Shown: positions 15,847-24,549 of the stretch, piece by piece
How positions within the stretch are numbered: position 1 is the stretch's first letter
Layout of the letters: every line of letters starts with the position of its first letter
Assembly: GCF_020519665.1 (NCBI RefSeq)
Contig: NZ_CP084703.1
Location: forward strand, 1,054,001 to 1,118,000
Direction of reading: 5' to 3'
Length of the DNA stretch: 64,000 nucleotides
Origin: Bacillus shivajii
Lineage (GTDB): Bacteria > Bacillota > Bacilli > Bacillales > Salisediminibacteriaceae
Position numbers and translations under genes: made by a program
Notes under the pieces: model-generated
What the model was told of the DNA's origin: nothing
Databases searched by the model: none
The model's input: only the letters and a program-made list of their open reading frames with translations

Positions 15847-16152
15847 ATGTATGTAGTATTTAATGAATTACACGTCCCGAAAGAAGGGCGCGAACATGTA
15901 ACAAATCGTTTTAGTGAAAGTGGAGAAAAAATGAAAAAGGTTCCTGGGTGTTTAGACTTTATGTTTTTAAACCCTGAAGACGATGATAACTACCAAATTG
16001 TCGTGACCAAATGGGAATCTAAAGAAGCGTTTGAAGATTGGACAAACAGTCAAGCATTTAAAGATGCACATAAAGAACGTCGTGCGAATTTAGATAAGAG
16101 CCCAACGAGCGGAAATAAAATATATAGTTATCACGTTCCGCATCATTTATAA
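15847..16152 (+). CDS. IsdG/HmoA-like heme-degrading monooxygenase
   Basis: A 101-residue antibiotic-biosynthesis-monooxygenase (ABM) fold protein. The IsdG-type triad is visible with family spacing: Asn6 (FNELHV), Trp65 (FEDWTNSQAF) and His75 (KDAHKERR). Such enzymes open the heme ring to release iron in the cytoplasm, working as dimers. B. subtilis HmoA and HmoB are the closest known functional types; which one this matches cannot be settled here. ATG 15847 follows AAAGGAGG. It is a single gene with its own terminator. Confidence 0.85.
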   Translation: MYVVFNELHVPKEGREHVTNRFSESGEKMKKVPGCLDFMFLNPEDDDNYQIVVTKWESKEAFEDWTNSQAFKDAHKERRANLDKSPTSGNKIYSYHVPHHL

Positions 16153-16162
16153 TGGTAAGTAT

Positions 16163-16194
16163 GAAAACCGAGTGGAGATAAGCACTCGGTTTTC
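16163..16194 (+). terminator. Terminator after ABM monooxygenase gene
   Basis: AAAACCGAGT and ACTCGGTTTT pair around GGAGATAAGC. Confidence 0.85.
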
Positions 16195-16222
16195 AATTTG
16201 AGTTATTTTAGGGGAACGATGT

Positions 16223-16780
16223 ATGAAGAATACGTATTTAACGAGTCACTTTCCTTTTATTTCAATTGTTTTATTTAGTCTTTCGTTTGCGATTTATACA
16301 GAACGGGTGATTATACAATATTTACATAACATCGGTTTATATAGCGGGATGGTTGAGTTTTTTTCAGAACGAGGCATTCACCTTGCTATTTTATTTTTAC
16401 TATGGCTGTTTTTCTTCATGCTTTTTTCAGCACTAAAGCTCATTGCTGACACAGTCAATGAATTATCACTTTTATTCTTTTCAAATGATAAAGAAGGTGT
16501 GAGGTTAAGAGAAATTCGTGGAGGAGCGTGGATTTTTCTTATTGGAGGGATATTATCGGTATTTGGTGTCTTTCACATCTATATCATCCTCATTGTGTTT
16601 ATTGCTACATGTCTTGTGTATTTCATTTTCTTTGTATATAGGGGAAGTGAGTCATTATCGGCAACAGCTTTAACGGGTATGATATTTTTTCTTATTTTTT
16701 TCTGGTTTACGTTTGTTGTAGCTGTTATTTATGCATTAGTAAAACTTTATAATAGTATATTAGCAAGTTTGCCTATATAA
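16223..16780 (+). CDS. yufK: YufK-like membrane protein (DUF5366)
   Basis: A 185-residue integral membrane protein with about five hydrophobic segments (around residues 10-26, 50-75, 100-115, 118-140, 150-175). It looks like the YufK/DUF5366 family, whose function is unknown. Assignment is helped by context: in B. subtilis yufK lies close to pbpD, and here it is convergent with a PBP4-like gene. ATG 16223 is preceded by AGGGGAACG. It has its own terminator. Confidence 0.65.
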   Translation: MKNTYLTSHFPFISIVLFSLSFAIYTERVIIQYLHNIGLYSGMVEFFSERGIHLAILFLLWLFFFMLFSALKLIADTVNELSLLFFSNDKEGVRLREIRGGAWIFLIGGILSVFGVFHIYIILIVFIATCLVYFIFFVYRGSESLSATALTGMIFFLIFFWFTFVVAVIYALVKLYNSILASLPI

Positions 16781-16812
16781 AAAGCAGAGGACTTTGTAAC
16801 CTCTGCTTTTTC
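16779..16812. terminator. Bidirectional terminator
   Basis: AAAAGCAGAGG and CCTCTGCTTTTT form the stem between convergent yufK and pbpD. Confidence 0.88.
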
Positions 16813-16821
16813 TTAATATAT

Positions 16822-18693
16822 TTAACGCTCAATATTCTCCATCACTTGCCTCCATAACCGAGTATGGTAGTTACGTTCACTAGCATAGCGAATGGACGAA
16901 TTAGCATCTGTTCCAAGCCACAATCCAGTTGTATATGTGTCTGTTGCACCGATAAACCAAAGGTCGTGAAAATCGTTTGTCGTCCCTGTTTTCCCACCGA
17001 TGTAATTGCCTGTTGAAAAATTTGCGTGCCTGCCGGTCCCTTCTGTAACAACGAGATTCATCATATCTTTTATTCGCTGCGCAGTGTGAGTGCTCCACAC
17101 TTGCTTCTCATCGTTGTTCCACTCGTACAACACTTTGCCTTCTTTATCTGTTACTTGACGGATCGCCTTTGGTGAATGATACAGACCATTTGTTGAAAAC
17201 GTCGTGTAGGCTTTCGTCATTTCTAAAACAGATAACCCGTATTTGAAGCCGCCTAATGCAGCTGGAAGAACATAATCGTCGTTTGTGACTTTGGAAAAAG
17301 CAAAAGGTTCCAAATGAGAAAAACCTGATTCAACGCCGATTGTATAAAGCATCCTTACTGCAGCTGTATTGTAAGAATGTTTAAAAGCATCTTGTAACGA
17401 TACTCTCCCATATACTGCTCCACCGAAATTACGAGGTGAATAACTCCCTTTAGAAAATGGAGAGGCATCAATGGGTGATTGCCCGTTTGCATTTGTATAT
17501 TCCATATATGGAGCGAAAACAAGTAGTGGCTTTATCGCTGATCCTGGTTGACGAAAAGCTTGAAAGCTTCTATGGAAATCAAATTTCCGATAGTTTTTAC
17601 CACCTGTTATTGCGACGATCTCGTTTTCTTGATGGTTAATGGTTGTAACAGCTCCTTGGAGGTCACCGGTACCTAAAAAGCTATTCACCTCATTAACCGT
17701 TTCTCGTTGCATGTCAGGATCAAGAGTTGTCTCAATACGGAGCCCTTTCTTAAAAAGGTCATTGATGTGCTCGTTAAGTTCATCTCTAATTTTTCCCTTT
17801 TCTTTTTCAGAACTTGCATTGTTTATTTTTGATTGATATCCATCTTCCTTAGCTACAAGTTGCTTAAATTCTTCATGCACATATGTAACATAATCCGGGT
17901 ATAAATCAATACGACTGCGAGGAGACAACTCAACTTCTTCATGTAGTGCCTCTTCATATTGTTTATCATCAATGACATGAACCTCTAACATTTTTGTTAA
18001 TATCCATTGCTTTCTTTCGTTGGTTTGCTCAATATTTACAAATGGATCATATAACTGAGGGCGATTAGGAATCGAGCATAGAAAAGCTGCTTCACTTAAA
18101 GTTAAGTCACTTGCTTGTTTATCAAAATAAAGTTGAGCAGCCGCCTCAATTCCGTATGCACCATTTTGAAAGTAAATGGCATTTACATAGAGTTCAATAA
18201 TTTCTTCTTTTGATAAGCGCCTCTCTAACTGATAAGCATACAGGAGTTCCGTTAACTTCCTTTCATAAGTTTGCTCTTTCGTTAAATAAAGGTTGCGCAC
18301 TAACTGTTGAGTAACTGTGCTTCCGCCTTGCTGAATTGATTGGTTATTTAAATTGATAAGCAGTGCCCTCGTAATTCCTTGTACATCGAAGCCTTGGTGA
18401 TCATAAAAAGACTGGTCTTCGGCAGCTAATAAGGCATCGATGACAACTTGAGGGATATCTTCAAAAGGTAAGTATATACGATTTTCGTCATTGAATATTT
18501 CTGAAATGATCTTACCATTTCGGTCATAAATCATACTGTTCTCTGATAATGCTGCACTTTCAAGTTTTACTTCACGATCTAAAAAGCTATGAAAAGATTC
18601 AGCTTGTTGGACCTCTTCAGCTGTGACGAATAATAAACCTGAAAATATAGTAATTAACACCATTATGATTAGACTTCCAAATAATTTTCGCAT
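16822..18693 (-). CDS. pbpD: Class A penicillin-binding protein PBP4 (PbpD-like)
   Basis: A 623-residue bifunctional peptidoglycan synthase, the same size class as B. subtilis PBP4. After an N-terminal membrane anchor (about 5-24) comes the GT51 glycosyltransferase domain: Glu92 in AAEDQSFYDHQG, then GGSTVTQQLVRNLYL and ERKLTELLYAYQLERRLSKEEI. The transpeptidase domain has Ser385-Ala-Ile-Lys388 (SxxK), Ser440-Tyr-Asn442 (SxN) and Lys568-Thr-Gly570 (KTG), all intact. It polymerises and crosslinks glycan strands outside the membrane. Sequence ends soon after the transpeptidase domain with no extra C-terminal modules. ATG 18693 is preceded by CAAGGAGATGG. Confidence 0.93.
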   Translation of the reverse strand: MRKLFGSLIIMVLITIFSGLLFVTAEEVQQAESFHSFLDREVKLESAALSENSMIYDRNGKIISEIFNDENRIYLPFEDIPQVVIDALLAAEDQSFYDHQGFDVQGITRALLINLNNQSIQQGGSTVTQQLVRNLYLTKEQTYERKLTELLYAYQLERRLSKEEIIELYVNAIYFQNGAYGIEAAAQLYFDKQASDLTLSEAAFLCSIPNRPQLYDPFVNIEQTNERKQWILTKMLEVHVIDDKQYEEALHEEVELSPRSRIDLYPDYVTYVHEEFKQLVAKEDGYQSKINNASSEKEKGKIRDELNEHINDLFKKGLRIETTLDPDMQRETVNEVNSFLGTGDLQGAVTTINHQENEIVAITGGKNYRKFDFHRSFQAFRQPGSAIKPLLVFAPYMEYTNANGQSPIDASPFSKGSYSPRNFGGAVYGRVSLQDAFKHSYNTAAVRMLYTIGVESGFSHLEPFAFSKVTNDDYVLPAALGGFKYGLSVLEMTKAYTTFSTNGLYHSPKAIRQVTDKEGKVLYEWNNDEKQVWSTHTAQRIKDMMNLVVTEGTGRHANFSTGNYIGGKTGTTNDFHDLWFIGATDTYTTGLWLGTDANSSIRYASERNYHTRLWRQVMENIER

Positions 18694-18833
18694 GTTGTGC
18701 CATCTCCTTGATCGTCACTTTCATTTTACTGAAATAACATGGAGGAAGAAAGTGTTATTTCTATTTTAATGGGAGCTTGCATATGTATGTTGTACGTCTC
18801 TTGCTGAAAGAGAAAATCTGTTGAAATGCAGTC

Positions 18834-18862
18834 GAATCTTCTTCTAGGCAAGTGCATATGAT
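18834..18862 (+). promoter_or_regulatory. SigE-like promoter for prkA
   Basis: GAATCTT (18834-18840), a 14-bp spacer, CATATGAT (18855-18862). The SigE consensus is KMATATT-N13-15-CATACAMT; the match is close in both boxes. It lies 49 bp before the prkA start. prkA of B. subtilis is known to be transcribed in the mother cell under SigE. Confidence 0.55.
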
Positions 18863-18910
18863 GGAACATGGATGTCTTACTAGAACGTTTGGTGTTGAGA
18901 GGAGGAGCAT

Positions 18911-20809
18911 ATGAACATATTAAATAATATTCAACGCCACAGAGAAGAAGAGGAAAAGCTGAAGTGGGAAGGGACATTCTCGGAATACTTGGAAATTTTG
19001 CGTGAGCGACCGGAAGTGGCACAAACTGCTCACTCCCGTATTTATAACATGATTAAAGACGCGGGAGTAGAAGAAGAGCCGAATGGAAAGAAAAGGTATA
19101 AGTTTTTTGATGATCAAATTTATGGATTAGAAGATTCGATGGAGCGTTTAGTGGAGGAGTATTTCCACTCAGCAGCAAGAAGACTAGATGTTAAAAAGAG
19201 AATCTTATTATTAATGGGTCCTGTAAGTGGTGGTAAGTCGACAATTGTGACAATGCTAAAGAGAGGTTTAGAGAAGTACTCTCGAACTGATCGAGGTGCG
19301 GTTTATGCGATTAAAGGATGTCCGATGCATGAGGATCCTTTACATTTGATTCCTCATCATATGAGAGATGAATTTTTTGATGAGTTTGGAGTCCGAATTG
19401 AAGGAAATTTATCTCCACTTAATATGATGAGGTTAGAGAAAGAATATGGTGGTAGGATCGAAGATGTAATGGTTGAACGGATTTTCTTATCTGAAGATCG
19501 CCGAGTAGGTGTAGGGACATTCAGTCCATCAGATCCAAAATCACAAGATATTGCCGATTTAACCGGGAGTATTGACTTTTCAACGATCGCTGAATATGGA
19601 TCGGAATCGGACCCAAGAGCGTACCGCTTTGATGGGGAATTAAATAAAGCAAACCGAGGATTAATGGAATTCCAGGAGATGCTAAAATGCGATGAGAAAT
19701 TCTTGTGGCACCTTCTTTCATTAACCCAAGAAGGAAACTTTAAAGCGGGAAGGTTCGCGCTTATTTCAGCTGATGAAATGATTGTCGCACATACAAACGA
19801 AGCAGAATATAAATCGTTTATATCTAATAAGAAAAACGAGGCATTACACTCGCGAATTATTGTTATGCCTGTACCATATAACTTAAAAGTGAGTGAGGAA
19901 GAACGAATCTATAACAAAATGGTTAAAGAAAGTGATATAGGTGATGTTCATATCGCCCCTCATGCGTTAAAGATCGCTGCTATTTTTACAGTACTCACTC
20001 GTTTAAAAGATTCAAAGAAAAATAGCGTTGATATTTTGAAAAAATTAAAGCTATATGATGGCCAAAGTGTAGAAGGATTCAATACACAGGATGTTGAAGA
20101 ACTAAAGAAGGAATTCCCTGACGAAGGAATGGACGGCATTGACCCGAGATATGTCATTAACCGAATTTCTTCAGCAATTATTCGTAAAGAACTCACATCG
20201 ATCAATGCATTAGATGTATTACGATCAATTAAAGATGGGCTAGACCAACATGCGTCGATTTCTAAAGAAGACCGTGAACGGTACTTGAACTTCATTTCAA
20301 TCGCTCGAAAAGAATATGATGAAATTGCGAAAAAAGAAGTTCAAAAAGCATTTGTTTATTCGTATGAAGAATCAGCGAAAACACTCATGGATAACTATTT
20401 AGATAACGTCGAAGCGTATTGTAATAAAAATAAAATCCGTGATCCGCTAACAGGTGAAGAAATGAACCCAGATGAAAAGCTGATGCGCTCAATTGAAGAA
20501 CAAATCGGTATCTCTGAAAATGCGAAAAAAGCATTCCGTGAAGAAATCTTGATTCGAATTTCTGCCTATGCGAGAAAAGGGAAGAAATTTGATTACAATT
20601 CCCACGAGCGTCTACGAGAAGCTATTCAAAAGAAATTATTTGCTGATTTAAAAGATGTCGTGAAAATCACGACGTCGACAAAAACGCCTGATGAAAATCA
20701 GTTGAAGAAAATCAATGAAGTCATTGCTAGACTTATTGATGAGCATGGCTACAATTCAGTGTCAGCGAACGATTTATTAAAGTATGTTGGAAGCTTACTA
20801 AACAGATAA
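18911..20809 (+). CDS. prkA: PrkA, AAA+ serine kinase/protease-like sporulation protein
   Basis: A 632-residue protein, matching B. subtilis PrkA in length. The N-terminal AAA domain has Walker A GPVSGGKST (103-111) and continues with the conserved stretch YAIKGCPMHEDPLHLIPHH. The C-terminal region (about 410-632) is the kinase-like PrkA domain. PrkA was described as a serine protein kinase and later as a Lon-like ATP-dependent protease active in early sporulation and spore coat control. ATG 18911 follows GAGGAGG. The partner genes yhbH (23.2 kb) and spoVR (62.1 kb) are both in this window; a signal peptidase gene lies between prkA and yhbH. Confidence 0.95.
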   Translation: MNILNNIQRHREEEEKLKWEGTFSEYLEILRERPEVAQTAHSRIYNMIKDAGVEEEPNGKKRYKFFDDQIYGLEDSMERLVEEYFHSAARRLDVKKRILLLMGPVSGGKSTIVTMLKRGLEKYSRTDRGAVYAIKGCPMHEDPLHLIPHHMRDEFFDEFGVRIEGNLSPLNMMRLEKEYGGRIEDVMVERIFLSEDRRVGVGTFSPSDPKSQDIADLTGSIDFSTIAEYGSESDPRAYRFDGELNKANRGLMEFQEMLKCDEKFLWHLLSLTQEGNFKAGRFALISADEMIVAHTNEAEYKSFISNKKNEALHSRIIVMPVPYNLKVSEEERIYNKMVKESDIGDVHIAPHALKIAAIFTVLTRLKDSKKNSVDILKKLKLYDGQSVEGFNTQDVEELKKEFPDEGMDGIDPRYVINRISSAIIRKELTSINALDVLRSIKDGLDQHASISKEDRERYLNFISIARKEYDEIAKKEVQKAFVYSYEESAKTLMDNYLDNVEAYCNKNKIRDPLTGEEMNPDEKLMRSIEEQIGISENAKKAFREEILIRISAYARKGKKFDYNSHERLREAIQKKLFADLKDVVKITTSTKTPDENQLKKINEVIARLIDEHGYNSVSANDLLKYVGSLLNR

Positions 20810-20818
20810 ATAGGTATG

Positions 20819-20856
20819 GAGAGGATGACCTCATAATGAGTCATTCTCTTTTTTTT
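20819..20856 (+). terminator. Terminator after prkA
   Basis: GAGAGGATGAC and GTCATTCTCTTTTTTTT form a strong stem with a T-run, separating prkA from the signal peptidase gene. Confidence 0.9.
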
Positions 20857-21030
20857 ACACTTTAGGGCTTTGCGCTCATCTTATGTTTCATATATTCACA
20901 AAAAATATAATACATATAAACATAACATGATTAGATCATTGTAATACTTTTTCTTAAACCGTTTAATTCGTCTGTTAAATGGAAATATTTTAATAATAAT
21001 AACTGCGTGATTAAGACGGAGGAGAAACAA

Positions 21031-21624
21031 ATGAATAATGAGGAACAAGCAGTGCATGTTGAGCGTTCGATAAATAGAGGTTTTTGGAAAAAAGAGATGG
21101 TAGGGTGGATTAAAACAACCATTATCATTGTCATCATTGTGATGGTTATTCGCGGTTTTTTCTTTACAAATTATATTGTTTATGGACAATCGATGATGCC
21201 GACAATCAATGATGGTGAACGAATTATTGTCAATAAAATAGGTTACGAGATTCATACCCCAGACAGATTCGATTTAATTATCTTCCATGCTACAGAAGAT
21301 ACAGACTATATTAAAAGGATTATCGGATTACCAGGAGATCATATTTCATTTAAGGATGATACCCTTTATATTAATGGAAAGTCGTATGAAGAGGAGTATT
21401 TAATACAAATCAAAGAAGATCATCATGACGGTATATTCACAAATGATTTTACTCTTGAAGAGGTAACTGAGTACAGTACTGTTCCCGAAGGGTACGTATT
21501 TGTATTAGGAGATAATCGTCAAAATAGTATAGACAGTCGTCAAATTGGACTGGTGAAAATGGATGATATTGTTGGAAAAGCGAATTTAGCTTATTGGCCC
21601 ATAAAAGGTTTCCGGCTTTTTTGA
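21031..21624 (+). CDS. lepB: Type I signal peptidase
   Basis: A 197-residue membrane peptidase that removes signal peptides from exported proteins. There is one N-terminal membrane anchor (about 25-46) followed by the catalytic domain: Ser54 in VYGQSMMPTI, Lys95 in DYIKRIIGLPGD, and box E VLGDNRQNSIDSRQIG. The size and single anchor match Bacillus SipS/SipT-type enzymes. ATG 21031 follows GGAGGAG; a GTG at 21007 lies upstream of that site and is unlikely. It lies between prkA and yhbH, which are adjacent in B. subtilis, so it may be a local insertion. Which Sip paralogue it is cannot be said. Confidence 0.93.
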   Translation: MNNEEQAVHVERSINRGFWKKEMVGWIKTTIIIVIIVMVIRGFFFTNYIVYGQSMMPTINDGERIIVNKIGYEIHTPDRFDLIIFHATEDTDYIKRIIGLPGDHISFKDDTLYINGKSYEEEYLIQIKEDHHDGIFTNDFTLEEVTEYSTVPEGYVFVLGDNRQNSIDSRQIGLVKMDDIVGKANLAYWPIKGFRLF

Positions 21625-21649
21625 GGATAATGATGATAGGAAAGCTCGA

Positions 21650-21685
21650 GTAAAAAAAGCATCTTATAAAGGTGCTTTTTTTCAA
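21650..21685 (+). terminator. Terminator after signal peptidase gene
   Basis: AAAAAAGCATC and GGTGCTTTTTTT pair around TTATAAA. Confidence 0.85.
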
Positions 21686-21820
21686 TTGAATCAATTTCAT
21701 CATTCCGTTTTTTGCACAATGAAACGACTGATATTATAAATTTATCATTAAATGTATGTTTTATTTTTACTATCAGAATTTATAAATTTATGGTCGATAG
21801 TATAACTGCAACTAAGACTT

Positions 21821-22500
21821 TCGCCATTAAAAATTGGCGAAAAGCCAAGTTTTGTTTATAAGTGATCGTAACGAAAGGCGGCGACTCCCAGAGGATCAGC
21901 GACGAGCAATACTTCTTCGAACTGCTTCGAGCTGCGACGAGTAACCGCAGGAGCAACGAGCATTTGCTTCACCGAATATTCTTCGAGCTGCCTCGACGCA
22001 TCCACTTCCAAGAAGAGCTTGAAGAGGAAGAGGCACGGAGTCTGTGACGAGTAATCGCAGGAGCAACGAGCATTTGCTTCACCGAATATTCTTCGAGCTG
22101 CCTCGACGCATCCACTTCCAAGAAGAGCTTGAAGAGGAAGAGGCACGGAGTCTGCGACGAGTAACCGCAGGAGCAACGAGCATTTGCTTCACCGAATATT
22201 CTTCGAGCTGCCTCGACGCATCCACTTCCAAGAAGAGCTTGAAGAGGAAGAGGCACGGAGTCTGTGACGAGTAATCGCAGGAGCAACGAGCATTTGCTTC
22301 ACCGAATATTCTTCGAGCTGCCTCGACGCATCCACTTCCAAGAAGAGCTTGAAGAGGAAGAGGCACGGAGTCTGTGACGAGTAATCGCAGGAACACTGTT
22401 TATCTGGGACGAGTAACCGCAGGAGCACTGTTTATCTAGTAATCGCAGGAACACTGTTTATCTGCGACGAGTAACCGCAGGAGCAACGAGCTGAGATCCA
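21821..22500. repeat. Repeat-rich intergenic block
   Basis: Begins with a TTCGCCA/TTGGCGAA hairpin (21820-21843) and GCCAAGTTTTGTTTAT, which is matched in reverse at 61493-61523. Then 21906-21962 is an inverted copy of the 46321-46365 module. The 110-bp tandem array follows, and after 22376 shorter derived units built on GACGAGTAAYCGCAGGARCA joined to ACTGTTTATCT (about 30-bp spacing). No coding function: frames across it repeat the same peptides because of the tandem structure. Confidence 0.85.
21936..22375. repeat. 110-bp tandem repeat, four complete copies
   Basis: Units are 21936-22045, 22046-22155, 22156-22265 and 22266-22375, almost identical. Each begins GACGAGTAAYCGCAGGAGCA and contains GAATATTCTTCGAGCTGCC and AGAGCTTGAAGAGGAAGAGG. 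Copies 1 and 3 read GTAACC and copies 2 and 4 read GTAATC, so a 220-bp higher-order unit probably duplicated. The unit length is not a multiple of three, which argues against a protein repeat. Confidence 0.93.
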
Positions 22501-22549
22501 CTTAGGCGAAGAGTAATCGAACCTAAGTTAGCTGAAGACAAGCCCTCGG

Positions 22550-22627
22550 GAAAGCGTCCGTCTGAAGTGAAGTTCACGCTCATCATTCGGAATTTGGCAT
22601 CATATTTTGAGTTATGAAATTAATTCA
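22550..22627. repeat. Dispersed repeat D, copy 1
   Basis: GAAAGCGTCCGTCTGAAGTG continues as AAGTTCACGCTCA, and further on ATTTTGAGTTATGAAATT. The same two blocks, in the same order, occur at 47218-47294. Confidence 0.85.
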
Positions 22628-23207
22628 AATATATGCTCACTTGTTCAAAGTAGCCGTTTTTATATAAGTTATTGAGTGGTTCCTTACTACTTCATTTTAC
22701 TGTTCAGAGAACGGAGCAAAATTCATTCCATCAAAGGCTTTCCAATTGAGAGTGGTAATTTCTGTGTAATTAAAAGATACAAGCTTTTTTGTAAGTGAAA
22801 GTTCCATCCTGCTTACGATTAGTCTGGTTTTAATAAGTTATTCGTTTATTTTTCTCTTGAAATAAGAGACGAACCTCCCTTTTTCTCTATGTAACTTTTA
22901 TAATCTAGCTTGTCCGATAGAAAACTTGAAAATTCATAAGAAAGCTTGTATATTTATCAGATTTTTTTGTCAACTCGAAGGACTCTTTGCATAGGATAAA
23001 GTAAGCTATTCTTATATTTTTCACATCTGTACCGTAGTAAAGGATTAATGTGTTTTGACAGGAGGGTTTCCGCATTTATGAAAGAATAGCAGAAACCAAA
23101 ACTTAGCTTGGAACGATTCAATTTAGTCAGTAACATGTCGTCATCGTTAATGTATGCTAATGTTAAAAATTTGTGCTTGTTTAATTAAAAAAAGGAGGGA
23201 AGACCAC
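22628..23207. other. Gene-free stretch before yhbH
   Basis: About 580 bp of AT-rich DNA holding the yhbH promoter. A CATAGGATA box at 22990-22998 resembles a SigK -10 but lacks a convincing -35. No gene or clear structure seen. Confidence 0.5.
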
Positions 23208-24374
23208 ATGAAGAGTAATGCAGGTAAGAATTATGTTGTCTCACAAGAGAACTGGTCCCTCCACCGAAAAGGACATCAAGATCAGCAGCGTCACCAAGAG
23301 AAAGTTCAAGATGCAATTAACAAGAATTTACCCGACCTAGTTAGTGAAGAGAATATTATTATGTCTAATGGGGGAGACGTCGTAAAAATCCCGATACGTT
23401 CATTAGATGAATACAAAATTCGTTACAATTATGATAAAAACAAACACGTTGGCCAAGGAGACGGGGACAGTGAAATTGGTGACGTTGTTGCAAGAGATGG
23501 CACTCCGGATAAAGGAGCCGGAAAAGGCCAAGGGGCTGGAGACCAAGCAGGTGAAGACTATTATGAAGCAGAAGTCTCATTAGCAGAGTTAGAGAGTATC
23601 TTATTTAAAGAATTAGAGTTACCGAACTTACAGCAAAAAGAAGAAGATAATATTGTCATTGAGGATATTGAATTTACAGATATTCGTAAAAAAGGTTTAA
23701 TGGGTAATATTGATAAACGACAAACGATTTTACAAGCGTTAAAACGAAATGCGATGGCTGGGAAACCAGGAGTATCACCAATTTATAACGACGACCTAAG
23801 ATTTAAAACGTGGGATGATAAGGTTAAGCCAGAATCTAAAGCGGTCGTTTTAGCAATGATGGATACGTCAGGGTCTATGGGACGTTGGGAAAAGTTTATG
23901 GCTAGAAGTTTCTTCTTTTGGATGACACGCTTTTTAAGAACAAAATACGAAACGGTCGATATTGAATTTATTGCGCACCATACAGAAGCAAAAATTGTTC
24001 CAGAAGAAGACTTCTTTATGAAGGGAGAGAGCGGGGGAACTATCTGTTCATCCGTTTATAGGAAAGCATTAGAATTAATTGATTCGAAATATTCTCCAGA
24101 GCAATATAACATTTATCCATTCCACTTTTCTGATGGTGATAATTTAACTTCTGATAACCAGCGCTGCTTATCATTAGTAAAGATGTTGATGGAACGATCA
24201 AGTATGTTTGGGTACGGTGAAGTGAATCAATATAATCGACCATCCACGCTAATGAGTGTTTATAAAAATATTAACGATCCACGATTTAGGCACTATGTGT
24301 TACGTGAAAAAGGTGATGTTTATCAGTCACTAAAATGGTTTTTCCGTAAAGAAGAGGATTCACTCGTTCATTAA
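23208..24374 (+). CDS. yhbH: YhbH sporulation protein (DUF444, von Willebrand A-like)
   Basis: A 388-residue protein of the YhbH/YeaH family. A charged N-terminus is followed by a Gly/Asp-rich linker (about 80-116) and a von Willebrand factor A-type domain whose MIDAS begins DTSGS at 219-223, then a second acidic MIDAS piece (HFSDGDN). YhbH is needed for normal sporulation in B. subtilis and is genetically tied to PrkA and SpoVR; in enterobacteria YeaH works with YeaG and YcgB. ATG 23208 has AAAGGAGGG 8 nt upstream; an in-frame upstream start at 23154 has no such site. A 54-bp longer frame was therefore rejected. Confidence 0.93.
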   Translation: MKSNAGKNYVVSQENWSLHRKGHQDQQRHQEKVQDAINKNLPDLVSEENIIMSNGGDVVKIPIRSLDEYKIRYNYDKNKHVGQGDGDSEIGDVVARDGTPDKGAGKGQGAGDQAGEDYYEAEVSLAELESILFKELELPNLQQKEEDNIVIEDIEFTDIRKKGLMGNIDKRQTILQALKRNAMAGKPGVSPIYNDDLRFKTWDDKVKPESKAVVLAMMDTSGSMGRWEKFMARSFFFWMTRFLRTKYETVDIEFIAHHTEAKIVPEEDFFMKGESGGTICSSVYRKALELIDSKYSPEQYNIYPFHFSDGDNLTSDNQRCLSLVKMLMERSSMFGYGEVNQYNRPSTLMSVYKNINDPRFRHYVLREKGDVYQSLKWFFRKEEDSLVH

Positions 24375-24507
24375 GAAAAGCGGAAGCGACATTGTGTTCA
24401 TCTGCAAGTTTTTATTGGTGAAAAACGTGTGGACACAGCTTATAACGTATTTGAAGGTGTCTTCTTCGTTCCTAAGCTTGATAATGATCCAGGGTGAAAA
24501 AATTTTA

Positions 24508-24549
24508 AAAAAGAGCGCCGTCTCCATTATGGAGTGCGGCGCTTTTTAT
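24508..24549. terminator. Terminator after yhbH / desaturase
   Basis: AAAAAAGAGCGCCG and TGCGGCGCTTTTT pair around a loop that itself holds CTCCAT/ATGGAG. It overlaps the end of the leftward desaturase gene and can act both ways. Confidence 0.8.

Noticed and set aside
21856-22428. Several overlapping frames of 61-106 residues in both directions across the 110-bp array
   Set aside because: They repeat the same peptide because the DNA repeats. The unit length shifts the frame at each copy, there are no ribosome binding sites, and both strands are open equally.
21936-22490. CRISPR-like regular repetition
   Set aside because: Repeats are 110 bp, adjoining, without unique spacers, and no cas genes are present.
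22969-22998. SigK- or SigE-type promoter for yhbH at CATAGGATA
   Set aside because: The -35 region does not fit either consensus well, and the leader would be about 200 nt. Evidence too weak to list.
24375-24507. Gene remnant between yhbH and the terminator (EKRVDTAYNVFEGVFFVPKL in one frame)
   Set aside because: Too short, with no start or ribosome binding site. It may be a decayed gene end, but I cannot name a parent.
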